Shown here piece by piece: positions 17,355 through 26,520 of a stretch of 64,000 nucleotides of DNA. Position 1 is the stretch's first letter; every line of letters starts with the position of its first letter. Both the position numbers and the translations under genes were made by a program. The stretch is taken from NCBI RefSeq assembly GCF_008806325.1, contig NZ_WACR01000007.1:62001-126000 (forward strand), given 5' to 3'. This DNA comes from Salibacter halophilus. Lineage in GTDB: Bacteria > Bacteroidota > Bacteroidia > Flavobacteriales_G > Salibacteraceae. The notes beneath the pieces are model-generated. The model did no database searches, was not told where the DNA came from, and saw only the letters and a list, made by a program, of their open reading frames with translations.

Positions 17355-19328
17355 ATGAAAACCCCCGTTATAGCTTCTATTGGTTTGTTAATTAGTTCTT
17401 TTAGTCTTGGGCAAACTAATGATACGACTCAGCTAAAAGAGTTTACAATAACCGAAAAACGCTCAGCAAAACAGTTTGATCAATCTGCACGGGTTGTCAC
17501 GACAATTGATAAAAAGGAGATAGAGCAGGCACCTGTTCAAACGGTTGATGAGTTGCTGGAATTCGCTCTCAATGTGGATGTCAAGCAACGTGGACCGTAC
17601 AACGTTCAAAATGACATTAGTTTGAGGGGAGCAACTTTTGAGCAAACGCTCATTTTGCTCAACGGAGTTAAACTGTCAGATCCGCAAACCGGTCACCACA
17701 ATATGAATTTGCCGGTTCGTTTAGAGGATATTTCGCGGATTGAAATTCTGCATGGTGGAGCTAGCCGAATTTACGGAACATCAGCCTTTGCCGGGGCGAT
17801 CAACATTATCACTGAAAATGCTGAAGAGAACACCGTTTCAGGGTCTGTAACGGGCGGTGAGTACGGCTTTTATCAGGCAGGAGTGACTGCTACGACAGCT
17901 TTTGAAAATCACTCGCACAGGATATCGGCTAGTAAATCCGGTTCTGACGGATATATTGACAATACTGATTTTGAGCGAACCAATCTTTTTTGGCAGAGTG
18001 AAATCGATTTGAATCGCCTCAGTTTAATGGCGAATGCAGGTTTCATGGATAAAGGGTTTGGAGCTCAAAACTTTTATACATCTGCTTTTCCTCGCCAGTT
18101 TGAGAAAACAAGGACTTATTTTTCTTCACTAACAGCAGAGTACGACTTTGATAAAACACACATCCGTTTGAGATCATACTATCGCCAGCATCACGATCGT
18201 TTCGAGCTCTACCGTGAAGGAATTGACTATTACCAAAGAACAGGAAACGGAAGGTTTGTGATGGGAAATGACACTGTTCCCTCGTGGTACAACGGGCACA
18301 ATTATCACCAAACGGCTGCTTATGGATCTGACCTAAATGTGGCGCATACCTGGAAACTCGGGGAAACAAGTGTGGGTGTTGAATACCGAAAAGAAGAGAT
18401 TTACAGCAATGTGTTGGGGCATGATTTGGCTGAGCCAAAACCTGTTCCGCGTGAACCTTCATACGCGCAATTCACACAATTTGACGAGCGCGAAAATTAC
18501 AGTGCTTATATCGAACACAATTTTAAATGGAAAGATCTTTTCATGTCGATGGGTACAATGTACAACATCAACTCACAGTTTGATGATGAGTGGTTCCCGG
18601 GAGTGGACGTGAGCTATGAAATCAATAAACATTTTCAGCCTTACGCTTCATGGAGCCGGAGTTTGCGTTTTCCATCGTTTACGAACCTCTACTACGAAGG
18701 AGGGAATTCTGTTGGAAGCCTCACTCTTGAGCCTGAGAAAAGCGTGAATTACGAACTCGGGACCAAGTTTGTGTCATCGTGGTTTCGCGGTCACGTGGCG
18801 GCATTCCGCAGAGAGGGGAAAAACCTGATCGATTGGATTCGCTACAACAACTCTGACACAGCATACGCGGCAAATATTACTGAGGTAAATATCAACGGAG
18901 CTGAGCTCAACGGGTTTTTCAATATTCACAAGCTATTGGGAGAAGATTTTCCTGTTTTTTCGGTCAGAGCCGGATACACCTACCTCATGGCAGATACTAC
19001 CAGTCGTAACTTTGAGTCCAGTTACGTGCTCGATTTTCTCCAGCACAAAGCTGATCTTGCTTTGACATCTAAAGAGTATTCCGGATTTCAGTTGACCGCA
19101 AACGCAAGCTATCAGGATCGTGTTGGTGGTTACAGAAACGCTGAAGAAATGAGAGAAACGCCATTTGATCCAGTATTTTTAACGAATTTAAGATTGCGGT
19201 ATCGCTATAAGCAAATCTCGCTTTACAGTGAGATTTCAAATCTGTTTGATCAGGATTATGTGGATATTGGTAATGTTCAACTTCCCGGGAGATGGGTGAA
19301 AATAGGCTTCAGGTTTATTATTCGTTAG
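17355..19328 (+). CDS. TonB-dependent outer-membrane receptor, BtuB-like
   Basis: 657 aa from the ATG at 17355 (MKTPVIASIGLLISSFSLGQ signal peptide). The TonB-box region (TTQLKEFTITEKRSAKQFDQ) leads into the plug domain: VDELLEFALNVDVKQRGPYNVQNDISLRGATFEQTLILLNGVKLSDPQTGHHNMNLPVRLEDISRIEILHGGASRIYG. The rest is a 22-strand-type barrel ending in NVQLPGRWVKIGFRFIIR with the C-terminal aromatic. The plug is most like the BtuB class (COG4206), so cobalamin or another small ligand is possible, but no B12 genes or riboswitch is nearby and the substrate remains open. It carries two copies of the 10-bp element (18324, 18962). Confidence 0.88.
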   Translation: MKTPVIASIGLLISSFSLGQTNDTTQLKEFTITEKRSAKQFDQSARVVTTIDKKEIEQAPVQTVDELLEFALNVDVKQRGPYNVQNDISLRGATFEQTLILLNGVKLSDPQTGHHNMNLPVRLEDISRIEILHGGASRIYGTSAFAGAINIITENAEENTVSGSVTGGEYGFYQAGVTATTAFENHSHRISASKSGSDGYIDNTDFERTNLFWQSEIDLNRLSLMANAGFMDKGFGAQNFYTSAFPRQFEKTRTYFSSLTAEYDFDKTHIRLRSYYRQHHDRFELYREGIDYYQRTGNGRFVMGNDTVPSWYNGHNYHQTAAYGSDLNVAHTWKLGETSVGVEYRKEEIYSNVLGHDLAEPKPVPREPSYAQFTQFDERENYSAYIEHNFKWKDLFMSMGTMYNINSQFDDEWFPGVDVSYEINKHFQPYASWSRSLRFPSFTNLYYEGGNSVGSLTLEPEKSVNYELGTKFVSSWFRGHVAAFRREGKNLIDWIRYNNSDTAYAANITEVNINGAELNGFFNIHKLLGEDFPVFSVRAGYTYLMADTTSRNFESSYVLDFLQHKADLALTSKEYSGFQLTANASYQDRVGGYRNAEEMRETPFDPVFLTNLRLRYRYKQISLYSEISNLFDQDYVDIGNVQLPGRWVKIGFRFIIR

Positions 19329-19338
19329 TTGGAGGTGG

Positions 19339-19368
19339 TTTGATTTTAGCCGGTTTGCGTTGTATTTG
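19339..19368 (+). promoter_or_regulatory. Possible promoter of the first lipoprotein gene
   Basis: TTTG (19339-19342), 18 nt, TGTATTTG (19361-19368), an imperfect Bacteroidota promoter 37 nt before the ATG at 19405. The gene could also be read from the TonB receptor promoter. Confidence 0.35.
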
Positions 19369-19404
19369 ATGAATTCATACATTTACATTCTAAAATCAAA
19401 CCTC

Positions 19405-20619
19405 ATGAATATCAAATCACTAATCAGACTTTCATCAATTCTTTTGATTGTAGCCCTTATTGCCAGCTGCAAAGATGATGACGATTCCCCTCAACCAATA
19501 CAAACAAATCAATTAGTTACCGATACAGTATCATTCGAAAGAATCACATCTGACACTACTCTTGTCAATAGAGGAGAGGGGATTGATTACATTATTTCGA
19601 AGAAGGTCAACATTTACAGAAAACTCACAATTGAGCCCGGTGTAAGGATTGCCTTTACTAATGAAGGTGGCCTGAGTATGAAAGTAAACAGGAACACTTT
19701 AGATTCGGGAATTATTCATGCTGTAGGAACTCCTTCAGACTCTATTTGGTTTCAGGGGTTAAATGGAGCAAAATGGGAAAGTATCGATATAGGGACCCCT
19801 TCTCCTTTGAACAAACTTCACTATTGTGTGGTAAAAGATGCTGCAGGAACCGGAGCTATTACTACTTATGGTGATGGAATGTTTGGTGATTTAGAATTAA
19901 AATATTCCTCAATAAGGAACAATGAAGATTATGGGTTGTATAGTTTTTATCTCAGCTCAATTGAAGGCTTTGAAAAAAATACATTTCATTCTAATGGAGG
20001 CTATCCAATTCACATAGGTTTTAGCTCTCTACCTCATCTTGATGGGCAGCAGAGCAGCTATTACAACAATGGATCGGGAAATGACCCTAAAGACATGATT
20101 TATGTGAGCTCTGATAATCTTTATGATAGACATTTAGTAGGTGGTGATTTTGTGATTAAGAACCCGGGAGTTCCAATCCTTGTAAAGGATCATGTTTATC
20201 TAAGGGATGATGCTAAATTGACAGTTGAGGCAGGAAACGAGATGGTTTTTGATAATTATGAAATTCGTACCGATGGAGCAAATTCGAGCGTTTCAATTGA
20301 AGGTACGGCAAATAATCCTGTAATATTCAGATCCATTGATGATTACCATCATTGGGGTGGGTTTCTTATCACAACAGATAATTCTAACAATAAAATTGAA
20401 CACACAAAAATCATTGATGGCGGAGATCTTGCATTGGGAGATCACAACAGCGGAGCCAGTATAAGTTTGGGGTCGTCATCAGGTCGTGCTCAACTCACAC
20501 TAAACAATGTGGAAATAATCAGCAGTAAAGGATGTGGCATATCTGAATTTGGCCCGACAACACTCGACACGAGTAATGTTACATTCGTCAATAATAACGG
20601 ATCAGACTATTGTGATTGA
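19405..20619 (+). CDS. Lipoprotein with beta-helix-like domain (paralog 1)
   Basis: 404 aa from the ATG at 19405 (MNIKSLIRLSSILLIVALIASC). The lipobox LIASC is followed by KDDDDS, typical of Bacteroidota lipoproteins. The body is rich in regularly spaced Gly/Asn/Ile strands (LTIEPGVRIAF..., IIHAVGTPSDSIWFQG, NKLHYCVVKDAAGTGAITTYG) as in right-handed parallel beta-helix proteins. The C-terminus LTLNNVEIISSKGCGISEF...TSNVTFVNNNGSDYCD is nearly matched by the next gene. It has no T9SS tail. The function is unknown; polysaccharide binding is only a guess from the fold. Confidence 0.8.
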   Translation: MNIKSLIRLSSILLIVALIASCKDDDDSPQPIQTNQLVTDTVSFERITSDTTLVNRGEGIDYIISKKVNIYRKLTIEPGVRIAFTNEGGLSMKVNRNTLDSGIIHAVGTPSDSIWFQGLNGAKWESIDIGTPSPLNKLHYCVVKDAAGTGAITTYGDGMFGDLELKYSSIRNNEDYGLYSFYLSSIEGFEKNTFHSNGGYPIHIGFSSLPHLDGQQSSYYNNGSGNDPKDMIYVSSDNLYDRHLVGGDFVIKNPGVPILVKDHVYLRDDAKLTVEAGNEMVFDNYEIRTDGANSSVSIEGTANNPVIFRSIDDYHHWGGFLITTDNSNNKIEHTKIIDGGDLALGDHNSGASISLGSSSGRAQLTLNNVEIISSKGCGISEFGPTTLDTSNVTFVNNNGSDYCD

Positions 20620-20771
20620 TAGGAGTTCATTTTTTTAGTTGTTTTTTAGTCTGATAAATAATATATTACTTTGTTGTTAATCCTTCCTCTGAACATTTGA
20701 TGTTCAAACCTTCAATACCCGAAAGTTAATTAGCGAACCATAATTAACCAAAACATTAAAAATTAAACATT

Positions 20772-22007
20772 ATGAAAAAGGCTAGTATTGCAATAGCGGG
20801 AATTTCGCTATTTGTCATGGGAGGAATTTCATCGTGCAAAAAAGATGACGATGATAATTCTAATCAACAACCAGTAGCTCAAACTGTAACGCTTGATTGT
20901 TCTACAATCTCTGAACCTAAAACATTAAAGGATTTGGGGTCAGGAGTTGATTATATCGTTCCATGTTACATCGATGTAGAAGCGAGTTTAACTATTCAGC
21001 CGGGTGTGACCATTGAGTTTAAACAGGATGCCGGTTTTGAGATAAATGATTACAGCGATGCTGAAGGAGCTATTCAGGCTGAAGGGACAAAGAGTAAGCC
21101 AATAAGATTTACAGGATCTATAAAAGAAAAAGGAGCATGGGAAGGAATCATTATGTATTCTGAAGATCTTCGTAATAAGATGAATTACTGCATCATTGAA
21201 TATGCAGGTGGACAAGACAATAGCGGTCAGGCGATTTGGATGGATAATGAGACTAAACTTGAATTAAAGAATTCTGTTATCCGTAAAAACAAAGGTCATG
21301 GCATGTACATTAAATCAACTTCAAATATTGAAGGCTTTGCCAATAATAAGTTCACTGAAAACACAGACTATCCTCTCAATATAGCAGCAAGACAAGTTAC
21401 ACATCTTGATGGCGATAATAGTGAATATGAAGGGAACTTAAATGGTGATGGAGATAGCATGGACGAGATCTATGTTTTCTCAAAATCGATTTATAATAGG
21501 GGCCGTGTAATTGGCAGTTCAGTACATGAGTGGCATGATCCAGGAGTGCCTTTTTATGTTAACGAACTCGTTTATGTTGGTGAAACTCAAGAAGGAGCTC
21601 TACAAATTCATGAAGGCTGTACTTTGAGGTTTGGCCAGAACTACGGTTTTTGGGTTGATGAGTACAATGCTTCATTTGAGGTTTTAGGAACATCAGACAA
21701 TAAAGTTGTTATGGAAGGAAGAGAAGGGAAAGGATCGTGGAACGGTGTGTACATCAATACCAACAACGTTAACAACAAGATAGAGAATGCCATAATTAGA
21801 GATGGGGGACAGGCGAAAGCTGGTCACTGGCATGATAATCCAGCTAATTTAAGTTTGGGATATTATGGTGATGAAGTTCAACTCACACTAAAAAATGTTG
21901 AGATTAACAATAGCGCAGGGTGTGGAATATCAGAAACAGGAGATGTAAGTCTCACAACCAGTAATGTTACTTATAGTGGCAATAGTGGTGCAGATATTTG
22001 CAACTAG
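20772..22007 (+). CDS. Lipoprotein with beta-helix-like domain (paralog 2)
   Basis: 411 aa. Signal peptide and lipobox (MKKASIAIAGISLFVMGGISSCKKDDDDN). It is a clear tandem paralog of the upstream lipoprotein: same opening (LGSGVDYIVPCYIDVEASLTIQPGVTIEF versus GEGIDYIISKKVNIYRKLTIEPGVRIAF) and same end (LTLKNVEINNSAGCGISETGDVSLTTSNVTYSGNSGADICN). There is a 152-nt gap between the two with its own AT-rich leader, so this copy may have its own promoter. A strong bidirectional terminator follows. Function unknown. Confidence 0.82.
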   Translation: MKKASIAIAGISLFVMGGISSCKKDDDDNSNQQPVAQTVTLDCSTISEPKTLKDLGSGVDYIVPCYIDVEASLTIQPGVTIEFKQDAGFEINDYSDAEGAIQAEGTKSKPIRFTGSIKEKGAWEGIIMYSEDLRNKMNYCIIEYAGGQDNSGQAIWMDNETKLELKNSVIRKNKGHGMYIKSTSNIEGFANNKFTENTDYPLNIAARQVTHLDGDNSEYEGNLNGDGDSMDEIYVFSKSIYNRGRVIGSSVHEWHDPGVPFYVNELVYVGETQEGALQIHEGCTLRFGQNYGFWVDEYNASFEVLGTSDNKVVMEGREGKGSWNGVYINTNNVNNKIENAIIRDGGQAKAGHWHDNPANLSLGYYGDEVQLTLKNVEINNSAGCGISETGDVSLTTSNVTYSGNSGADICN

Positions 22008-22041
22008 TGTCATTTACCTTAATAAAAATTAGTATAAATTT

Positions 22042-22074
22042 AAAAGCCCGGATCTGGAAGGAGTCCGGGCTTTT
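22042..22074. terminator. Bidirectional rho-independent terminator
   Basis: AAAAGCCCGGA / TCCGGGCTTTT, an 11-bp perfect stem with an 11-nt loop, flanked by A-run and T-run. It lies between the convergent lipoprotein gene and the T9SS type A gene and can serve both. Confidence 0.92.
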
Positions 22075-22079
22075 TGGTT

Positions 22080-24491
22080 TTATTCAACAATCAACTTGTA
22101 AGAATGCTCTTCATTGTTTCTTGAAGTAACTTCAATAATATACATGCCAGAACTCCATGAAGAACAACTGATGTTTTGAGCTCTTGAGGATTCAAAAATC
22201 AAAGCTCCATTCATATTGTAAACGTTTATTCGTTTAGTCTCATTCACATTTTTAATAGAAAAATTACTTTTTGCAGGGTTTGGATATGGTGAAAACTCGG
22301 TAGATTTTTGAGTTGATTCATCAAATCCAGGAATTGGAACAGTATACGCTGAGCGTCTAACAACCATGAAGCTTCTTCCAGATCTTAATGGTCTGTCGAT
22401 GTATGTTCCAACGTTATTTCCACCAAAAGAAATAGCATTAGTAATCAAGCTTTCTGAAGTTTTAAAGTCACCTCCAAAGTAATCGATCATTGCTGTAGAG
22501 GTATTGTTGTCTTCAAATAAAGTTTGGCTGCCATAGAGCTCAACGTATATAAGCCCATTTAATAAATTGTAGTGGTTGTTATTAAAGTCTGTAAAAGAAC
22601 TGATATCACCTGTTAAACTCATGTTTCCTTGATAAACTTCCAGGTCACTGAAGATTCCTCCTTCATTATCGTAATTAAAGAATCGTGTTGTGCCAATTAA
22701 AAAGGTAGTATCGAGCATCAGGTTAACATTATAGACAGATCCAACAGCATGTTGATGACTACCTTCTTCTGTAAAGGCTACAAATAGATCATCTTCGGTA
22801 GGGTGAGCCTCCATTTTAAAGGAAGTGATTTGAGTCAGGGAGCTTGTTTCCTGTGTTTGAACTCTAGTCACAGTATCTGTTAAAGTCAGCGAATTTCGAT
22901 CATATTTAAGTATATGAGCTTGAGTACCAAACATAGGGCCCTCTTCTTTGGTCGCAACATAAATAGAAGATCCCCTAAAAGTTAATCCTGGAACATCTAT
23001 TGTTGGGCCAACATTGAATATTGTAGTATCCATCGTGTTGAGGTCATATGAAATCCACGCGCTGTTTCCACCGGCAATATTAGTTGCTCCGTAGATATAA
23101 ATTCGCTCATTAAAACGGTCGTATTTTGCCAGGTTCCCAGTTGTCATCCAGGTAAAAAGAGTGTCACGGTTACCGGTGTTTAGGTTCATAGCTACGTAGT
23201 ATTGACCTCCTCCGGGAAATCGAACTCTTCCAAATAGCGTATCACCATCAACGTGCTTTTGCTCAATGTCACTTACGTCATGATTGTAGTCAGCTAAAGT
23301 GTTGTTAAGTATGTTATAGAGTAAATTGTTAGCTACAGGAGAACCCAGTTTTTCGAGGTTCTGACCAATAAGAAATGTGTCAGATCCAAAAACTGTGTAG
23401 TGTTTTAAAAGCGAGAATTCACCACTCCAAGAAGGGAGCGTTTTAAGCGGGTTTGAAGCGAGATCTGTCAACACTGGAGACTCGGCCGCGTTTCCGTTCC
23501 ACATTGTAAAATCACCAAGAAATTCAATAGTTGAATCGAGCGAATTAATCGTAGTGATTTCGCCATCAGTCTCAATGTTAAGATCCTGAAAAACACCGTT
23601 GGTCAGATCCAGTTTTACGACCTGTGTTGAGTCGTTGTTGAGTTCAAAACGACCAGCTAAATAAGCACTTGAGGAGTCTTTTTTAGTTAGCTCAGTGATT
23701 GAGCCGGCAATTGTGAAGGTGTTGAGCACAGAGTCGTGATTGATCATGTGGAGTTTTGTTGAATCTGAGCTTGTTGTTTCGGCATAGAGATAGACTGAAT
23801 CAATAACGTTTATCGCTTTGTGGAAATTAGCCAGCGGTGCATTTTGAAGCGTATCCATCGGGTAGCCGTTTTGTCTGTAAAAATAGACAGTTGGGACTTG
23901 CCCGGTCATGTGAAAAAGGGCCAGTTCATCATCGTTTCCGGCATAAATATCAGGGCTGAAATTTGCGGGATAATTATCACTCCACTGAACGTCTTTTACA
24001 AAGTTGTCAAGTTCAAAGCGTTTGATTTCATTTCCTGAGTAGCCTGAGTAAGAAAGTCTGTTATCGTTGAATTCAACTTTAAGTGGTGGAATATCAGGAG
24101 CTAAAAAACTCTCTTCATCAATTTCAATTAGCGTTTTGCTTTGGGAGCTCCCATCAGTAACATTTAGTTTATTGATGAGGATTTTCGTTTTAGTTGCAGT
24201 TATGTAATAAATGAAATTCCCTTTTTTATATACTTCACTTCTTGTAGTGTGAATCCTAGGGTTGTTTTGATAATCCGCTCCACTTTGGTTCAAATGCCAA
24301 ATAGTTGCATTTTGTTCTACTGTGTGTGTTTGGGTTCCGGTTAATATCAGATTACCATTCCAGGGTGTGATGGAGTTGATTGTACCGTTAAAGTCTGGAA
24401 CCGAATCATGAAACCAGTTTTGACTTTGAGAATAAACAGAGCCTCCAAAGCAAATTGCAATAGCGATAATAAGAGTGGTAATAGTTTTCAT
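22080..24491 (-). CDS. Large secreted protein with type A T9SS sorting domain
   Basis: 803 aa. Signal peptide (MKTITTLIIAIAICFGGSVYSQ). The body has many short repeating strands with TLFGRVRFPGGG, ADYNHDVSD and GNRDTLFTW elements, like beta-propeller / delta-60-type repeats, but no catalytic motif was recognised. The last 70 residues are a type A (Por secretion system) tail: PYPNPAKSNFSIKN, INVYNMNGALIFES, SSGMYIIEVTS and KLIVE. The protein is expected to be secreted and anchored by T9SS. It is transcribed alone, from a TATATTTG promoter element at 24530 down to the shared terminator. Copies of the 10-bp element are at 23357 and 23601. Confidence 0.82.
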   Translation of the reverse strand: MKTITTLIIAIAICFGGSVYSQSQNWFHDSVPDFNGTINSITPWNGNLILTGTQTHTVEQNATIWHLNQSGADYQNNPRIHTTRSEVYKKGNFIYYITATKTKILINKLNVTDGSSQSKTLIEIDEESFLAPDIPPLKVEFNDNRLSYSGYSGNEIKRFELDNFVKDVQWSDNYPANFSPDIYAGNDDELALFHMTGQVPTVYFYRQNGYPMDTLQNAPLANFHKAINVIDSVYLYAETTSSDSTKLHMINHDSVLNTFTIAGSITELTKKDSSSAYLAGRFELNNDSTQVVKLDLTNGVFQDLNIETDGEITTINSLDSTIEFLGDFTMWNGNAAESPVLTDLASNPLKTLPSWSGEFSLLKHYTVFGSDTFLIGQNLEKLGSPVANNLLYNILNNTLADYNHDVSDIEQKHVDGDTLFGRVRFPGGGQYYVAMNLNTGNRDTLFTWMTTGNLAKYDRFNERIYIYGATNIAGGNSAWISYDLNTMDTTIFNVGPTIDVPGLTFRGSSIYVATKEEGPMFGTQAHILKYDRNSLTLTDTVTRVQTQETSSLTQITSFKMEAHPTEDDLFVAFTEEGSHQHAVGSVYNVNLMLDTTFLIGTTRFFNYDNEGGIFSDLEVYQGNMSLTGDISSFTDFNNNHYNLLNGLIYVELYGSQTLFEDNNTSTAMIDYFGGDFKTSESLITNAISFGGNNVGTYIDRPLRSGRSFMVVRRSAYTVPIPGFDESTQKSTEFSPYPNPAKSNFSIKNVNETKRINVYNMNGALIFESSRAQNISCSSWSSGMYIIEVTSRNNEEHSYKLIVE

Positions 24492-24529
24492 AAATGAAGT
24501 GTTTTCTCTTTGTTGTGCAACGATTAATC

Positions 24530-24537
24530 CAAATATA
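24530..24537 (-). promoter_or_regulatory. Bacteroidota -7 element of the type A T9SS gene
   Basis: TATATTTG on the minus strand, an exact TAnnTTTG, 38 nt before the ATG at 24491; a TTTC lies 19 nt upstream in the -33 position. Confidence 0.6.
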
Positions 24538-24774
24538 GTGTTTTAATTTCCTGTTTGAAAATCAATTTGTTGTAAAGGTTTCGTGATGCGGGGTGAATTC
24601 TAATGATGGGAAACTTTTTCAAATTGAAACAGGTTTGTTCGTGCCTGTTTTCTAGTTTAATAAAACATTAGAAATATGCTATCTATGAGTACAGATGCAC
24701 GATTTTGTCGATATATTTTTCGGTTCTGACCGTAAAAACATTTTCTTTGCTTTAATCAAAAAACAAAAATCAAG
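24538..24774. other. Divergent intergenic region before the PGI/PMI gene
   Basis: AT-rich region with a 7-bp hairpin AAACAGG / CCTGTTT (24627-24650, 10-nt loop) of unknown role and the GGTTCTGACC element at 24722-24731. No convincing TAnnTTTG element for the plus-strand gene; ATTTTCTTTGC around 24740 is the nearest candidate. Confidence 0.5.
24722..24731 (-). repeat. Intergenic copy of the GGTCAGANCC element
   Basis: GGTTCTGACC followed by GT, 44 nt upstream of the PGI/PMI start codon. CGGTTCTGACCG itself is nearly palindromic at the ends (CGG...CCG). Confidence 0.8.
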
Positions 24775-25758
24775 ATGGAATCCTTAATAGCCGGCTTCAA
24801 CGATCAATTGAAAGAGGCTTTAGCAATTGGACAAAACGCGAGTTTAACACCTTCACAAAAACCTATTGAAAACGTACTAATCACAGGTCTTGGTGGATCA
24901 GGTATTGGCGGAACTATAATTAAAGACTGGCTGAGCGACTCATGCCAGGCTCCAATAATTGTGAATAAAGGCTACGGTGTACCGGGCTTTGTCAACGAAA
25001 ACACATTAGTCATAGCTTCTTCTTACTCAGGAAATACTGAAGAAACACTTTCGGCAACTGAAAAAGCGATTGCTAAAGGTGCTCAAATCGCTGCTATAAC
25101 GAGTGGTGGTGAACTGGAGCAAATGGTTGAAAACGTTGATGGAAATATTATAAAAGTTCCCGGTGGAAATCCGCCACGTGCTATGCTGGCTTACTCGCTA
25201 GTTCAGCAGCTTTTCCTTTTCAATCACTACGGCTTGGCCAATGTAGATATTGAAAAAGAGATCAATACAACACGTGACATTCTCGAGTTCAACGAAAAAG
25301 AAATCAAGCGTGAAGCAAAAGATGTTGCTAAAGGATTAAAGAATACTTCACCTTACATCTACTCACTTGATGGTTACGCAGGAATTGGGACAAGAATGCG
25401 CCAACAACTCAACGAAAACAGTAAAATGTTGTGCAATAGCCAGGTGATTCCAGAAATGAACCACAACGAACTAGTAGGCTGGGCAGGCGCGAAAGGTGAA
25501 ATATCGGTAGTTTTCTTACGCAACGAGGATGAGCTCGATCGCAACAGAACCAGGCTTGATATCAACGAGGAAATTATTCAAAAATACACGTCAAACATTC
25601 ACCATATTTGGAGTAAAGGCGATACGCGTATTCAGCGTTCACTTTATCACATCCACCTCGAAGATTGGTGCTCTCTTTATTTGTCAGAACTAAACGGTGT
25701 TGATCCCGTTGAAATAGAAGTGATCAACCATCTTAAAGGTGAACTTTCAAAGTTGTAA
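24775..25758 (+). CDS. Bifunctional phosphoglucose/phosphomannose isomerase
   Basis: 327 aa. SIS-domain sugar isomerase of the compact bacterial/archaeal PGI/PMI kind, interconverting fructose-6-P with glucose-6-P and mannose-6-P. The phosphate-binding motifs are [13 protein letters not shown] near residue 36 and [13 protein letters not shown] near residue 80; GGNPPRAML is another family segment. The C-terminal half has [12 protein letters not shown] with the catalytic Glu/His region. The stop codon TAA shares its last base with the lipB ATG, so the two genes are co-translated. The product could feed mannose precursors to the glycosyltransferases downstream, which is inference. Confidence 0.88.
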   Translation: MESLIAGFNDQLKEALAIGQNASLTPSQKPIENVLITGLGGSGIGGTIIKDWLSDSCQAPIIVNKGYGVPGFVNENTLVIASSYSGNTEETLSATEKAIAKGAQIAAITSGGELEQMVENVDGNIIKVPGGNPPRAMLAYSLVQQLFLFNHYGLANVDIEKEINTTRDILEFNEKEIKREAKDVAKGLKNTSPYIYSLDGYAGIGTRMRQQLNENSKMLCNSQVIPEMNHNELVGWAGAKGEISVVFLRNEDELDRNRTRLDINEEIIQKYTSNIHHIWSKGDTRIQRSLYHIHLEDWCSLYLSELNGVDPVEIEVINHLKGELSKL

Positions 25759-26465
25759 TGACAAAAAAAGTCTTATTCAAAAATCTGGAACAAATCGATT
25801 TTAAAGATGCCTGGGATTTCCAGGAGGGCCTTTTCAAAAAGGCGATCGATTTGAAAATGTACAACCGTAAACACGAAAGTGATTCTGCAGGTCAATTACC
25901 TGAGAATCACTTTTTGTTTTGCGAGCATCCGCATGTTTACACGCTCGGCAAAAGCGGTTCGGCAGATAATTTACTCATCGATGATGAAGGCTTAAAACAA
26001 AAACAGGCCACTTATTATAAAATCAACAGAGGCGGAGATATTACATATCACGGTCCGGGACAAATTGTTGGCTATCCTATTCTAGATCTCGACCAGTTTT
26101 TTACAGATATTCATCGCTATTTGCGTACCCTGGAAGAAGTGATCATTAAAACCATGGCTGAGTACGGCCTCAAAGGAGAACGCTACCCCGGCTTTACCGG
26201 TGTTTGGTTAGATCCCGAATCAGAAAGGGCTCGTAAAATTTGCGCTATGGGTGTGCGAACCTCTCGGTGGGTTACCATGCACGGTTTTGCGTTTAATGTG
26301 AATACAGATTTGAATTATTTCAAGAATATTGTGCCGTGCGGAATTGACGATAAGGATGTCACCTCTATGGAACGCGAGCTCGGTGAAAAACTCCCACTAA
26401 ACGAAGTGCAACAAAAAGTCAAAAAACACTTTTCTCAATTATTTGAGGTTGAGTTTGTAGAATAA
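25758..26465 (+). CDS. lipB: Octanoyl-ACP:protein octanoyltransferase
   Basis: 235 aa. It transfers octanoate from ACP to lipoyl domains, the first step of lipoate synthesis. Family motifs are in order: [38 protein letters not shown]...[23 protein letters not shown] with the catalytic Lys, and [20 protein letters not shown] with the catalytic Cys. It overlaps the isomerase gene by one base. No lipA is in the window. Confidence 0.94.
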   Translation: MTKKVLFKNLEQIDFKDAWDFQEGLFKKAIDLKMYNRKHESDSAGQLPENHFLFCEHPHVYTLGKSGSADNLLIDDEGLKQKQATYYKINRGGDITYHGPGQIVGYPILDLDQFFTDIHRYLRTLEEVIIKTMAEYGLKGERYPGFTGVWLDPESERARKICAMGVRTSRWVTMHGFAFNVNTDLNYFKNIVPCGIDDKDVTSMERELGEKLPLNEVQQKVKKHFSQLFEVEFVE

Positions 26466-26520
26466 CCAATACCAATCAAATCCTTTTTTACCTTTACCCA
26501 AAACCTGTCATTTCAAGAAA

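Noticed and set aside
23820-24038. Short plus-strand frame inside the T9SS type A gene
   Set aside because: No start context, no family signature; shadow of the minus-strand gene.
24627-24650. Hairpin AAACAGG/CCTGTTT as a terminator or riboswitch
   Set aside because: Stem is only 7 bp with a 10-nt loop, no T-run follows it, and no downstream gene type expects a riboswitch.
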